A stretch of DNA of 64,000 bases from GCA-2687025 sp964473525. Its GTDB lineage: Bacteria > Poribacteria > WGA-4E > GCA-2687025. Below are positions 63,301-64,000 of the stretch, in pieces. Where the stretch lies: contig CAYYPK010000016.1 in NCBI GenBank assembly GCA_964473525.1, positions 81,915 to 145,914 on the forward strand, read 5' to 3'. Positions within the stretch are counted from its first letter, which is position 1. Each line of letters begins with the position of its first letter. A program made the position numbers and the translations under genes. The notes under the pieces were generated by a model, which did no database searches, had not been told where the DNA came from, and saw nothing but the letters and a program-made list of their open reading frames with translations.

Positions 63301-63437
63301 AGTCGCCAATATGGATGCCGCTGGCGGTTACGATCATCTTTGGGCTCGCGACATCCACGCTGCTGACGCTCTTCATGATGCCCGCGCTGTACGCGATTCT
63401 CGTCGACATCCGCGGACTACGACGACAGAGGCATTAG
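60366..63437 (+). CDS. HAE1-family RND efflux pump inner-membrane subunit (AcrB-like)
   Basis: 1023 residues, the normal length. Start is TTG 60366 with AAGGA 6 nt upstream. Family marks: N-terminal FSVRNPVLANLVMVVIIAFG, ATVTTIYPGASSDEVERLVT, TM4 region LFGLILVVGIVVDDAIVVIE with the Asp pair for proton transfer, then AAIEGAEEVGWPVLAASLTT, and a repeated C-terminal half with FGIVALSGIVVNDSIVLIDF. Such pumps need a membrane-fusion protein and an outer-membrane channel; neither is adjacent in this window. Substrate unknown. It is distinct from the MMPL-type exporter at the left edge. Confidence 0.93.
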   Translation: MSIPKFSVRNPVLANLVMVVIIAFGAYAWIALPRELTPEIKLKSATVTTIYPGASSDEVERLVTAPIEDAVEEDVSDIDIMLSTSSVGRSVIMLQFEDIPERDFDKQMQKLRSAVERVSDLPAELPDDPRVTELDISAGFPMITAVVSGSLPERRMKEIAETLRDDILDIPNIGTVQIAGVRERAVWVEMDPDKLAAHRISVGEVIVALRAQNLDLPAGAMDVGAAEYIVRTVGQYRSLGDIEETVVRSTTRGGAVRLGDLGVVTDTYEKPRTLARLNGSPSMSLTIQKKKDGNTIRLVRKVRELVKARRGDMPEGVTLSVVNDYSVILRERLGILQSNAGIGLVMVVFLLFLFIGWRNAVFAALGIPVAFMATFFFMHTTGYTLSGVALFGLILVVGIVVDDAIVVIENVHRHMQNGKSPARAAIEGAEEVGWPVLAASLTTIAAFGPLLFMSGVPGQFMRIVPVVAILVLIASLVEVFFILPAHIAEWGRARRHTRDVFVRPRRWYTSALKRVLRRRYPFVAAVFTFGAIVCVAAFSLLDKQLFPGEDFPQFYIKVELPTSASLTRTSEVLGELEQHALALPPDELIAVVTNVGILTPTSGMETMSLRSNVGEVLIELVPKDQRSRSVDAIIRELRERVGSVAGVEQLSFAKMEGGPPQGQDVEVKVKGARLDELRRLAAMLMAKLSTMEGVYDIRTDFTAGKPELRVRVDPERARQYGLDVTQVAYALRARMDGVTTTTYRDADDAVDIVVKTRGREVSGESLLDMDVMTPTAGVVPLGAMATVDEDIGYAELRRFEGERAITITAAVDRDLANAVEVNEELIAAFADIEALYPGYRLDFRGSFDQINESFGNLWKLFIIGVLMIYVVLGAQFRSFVQPIVIMFAVPFGIVGAMVGLLLIDATLSMVAMFGIVALSGIVVNDSIVLIDFINRYRDRGYGAWRSVLRGGAVRFRPIVLTSVTTIVGLIPMAVGLGGKSPIWMPLAVTIIFGLATSTLLTLFMMPALYAILVDIRGLRRQRH

Positions 63438-63451
63438 GGCGTGGTGGCTCG

Positions 63452-63793
63452 TCAGACGACGATGGGCGGCTCGTCGGCGTCCTGGTCTGCTTCGTCAAAC
63501 CCGAAGATGCCACGCTCCATGAATCGCTCGCGCGCCGTGTGCGGCACCCCCACGAACCTCAGCGGCACGTCCTCGCGCCTGCATTCGGCGTACCACTCAG
63601 CGAGAACGCCCAGCGCCTCGTCAGGAACGAGCGCGGGGTTGCTGAGCTCGACCTTCAGGACGCCCAGCTCGCCCGATGACAACTCGTAGGCCTTCGCGAC
63701 GGCATCGCGCAGCTGCGGGCCGTCGGACGCCTGAATGCGGCCTCGCGGGTGGAAGATCATGTCCGTCCCTTGCTTGCGGAACGTCAGGTCCAT
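63452..63793 (-). CDS. STAS-domain protein (anti-sigma-factor-antagonist-like)
   Basis: 113 residues. STAS fold elements: GTDMIFHPRGRIQASDGPQL, SGELGVLKVELSNPALVPDE, ALGVLAEWYAECRREDVPLR, FVGVPHTARERFMERGIFG. The usual phosphorylatable Ser motif (DSSGLG) is not kept (NPALVPDEAL), so it may not be controlled by a switch kinase. ATG at 63793 with AGGGAG 6 nt upstream is preferred over ATG 63823. Its 3' end faces the pump gene. The remaining ~200 bp to the window end hold nothing recognisable. Confidence 0.78.
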   Translation of the reverse strand: MDLTFRKQGTDMIFHPRGRIQASDGPQLRDAVAKAYELSSGELGVLKVELSNPALVPDEALGVLAEWYAECRREDVPLRFVGVPHTARERFMERGIFGFDEADQDADEPPIVV

Positions 63794-64000
63794 CGCACGC
63801 TCCCTGCATCTCTCTTCGCTCATCGACGGACAGGCGACATCCGCAGGCTAACCCCCGCGTCAACGCGGTGCAACACGTGCCGCGCGGTCGGGTCCGCTCA
63901 CGGCCATGCGCCGGTGGCCGACGTGGCCCGGCCGCCGGGCTCCGCCCTGTCATGCTGATATTGCATGACCTTGTCAAGTCGACTTACACCGACTGGCTCC

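Noticed and set aside
1..64000. Prophage, integrative element or transposon
   Set aside because: No integrase, transposase, capsid, terminase or attachment-site tRNA was found; only one small repeat element is present.

Overview
This 64 kb window is bacterial, GC-rich (well over 60 percent by eye) and densely coded on both strands. No rRNA, tRNA, CRISPR array, integrase or transposase was seen. The gene mix fits a heterotrophic member of the Poribacteria/Latescibacteria sort: LamG proteins ending in a shared tail (GK-AT-W-LK), a large exported protein ending in an NPFNPETWIPFQL-type tail, PhyH dioxygenase, CE15 esterase, GH127, several putative glycosidases, Gfo/Idh/MocA oxidoreductase, URO-D and xylose-isomerase-like proteins. 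That placement is an inference from family content; only one informational gene (rpsU) is present. An 11-N scaffold gap lies at 52085-52095.

Layout. 1-3.7 kb (minus): two paralogous ArsR-rhodanese regulators, a rhodanese lipoprotein and an MMPL/RND exporter that runs off the left edge, with a promoter bracketed by a perfect 12-bp inverted repeat. 3.8-12.8 kb: O-methyltransferase, response regulator, URO-D protein, a frameshifted DUF6785-like membrane protein, NUDIX hydrolase, an internally duplicated secreted protein, rpsU and an AAC(6')-like acetyltransferase. 12.8-18.2 kb: LamG protein, membrane-anchored unknown, Rieske protein with a long C-terminal extension, DUF6176-like exported protein, GNAT. 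18.2-23.9 kb (minus): WD40 protein, an STT3-like oligosaccharyltransferase and three small exported proteins; two genes here carry in-frame TAG codons. 24.5-43 kb: mainly carbohydrate and surface functions (GH127, LamG-TPR-CRTAC1, CE15-PhyH, beta-propeller glycosidase, P1 peptidase, C-type lectin) and two PspB-like mini-proteins. 43-50.7 kb: histidine kinase with a membrane-anchored receiver protein, oxidoreductase, a DUF697 / PD-(D/E)XK-like membrane pair, a sugar isomerase-like protein and a truncated haemoglobin fused to ankyrin repeats. 50.7-64 kb: a redoxin selenoprotein with in-frame UGA and a SECIS-like hairpin, a giant dockerin/Pro-rich/Ala-rich exported protein, SRPBCC, PIN-like, VOC, response regulator, GHL15-like, LamG, dihaem cytochrome c, a full HAE1 RND pump and a STAS protein.

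The strongest unusual observation is the selenoprotein at 50706-51653: the UGA sits in a W-U-G-Y-C redox motif, the reading frame continues as the rest of the same redoxin domain, and a hairpin of the expected geometry follows directly. Next are the ArsR-rhodanese/operator system, the DUF697 / PD-(D/E)XK-like pair, the haemoglobin-ankyrin fusion, the receiver domain joined to a membrane domain, and the bacterial STT3. Four genes are interrupted (frameshifts near 8090 and 37085, TAG at 18881-18883 and 22467-22469), so decay or sequencing error must be considered when reading them.
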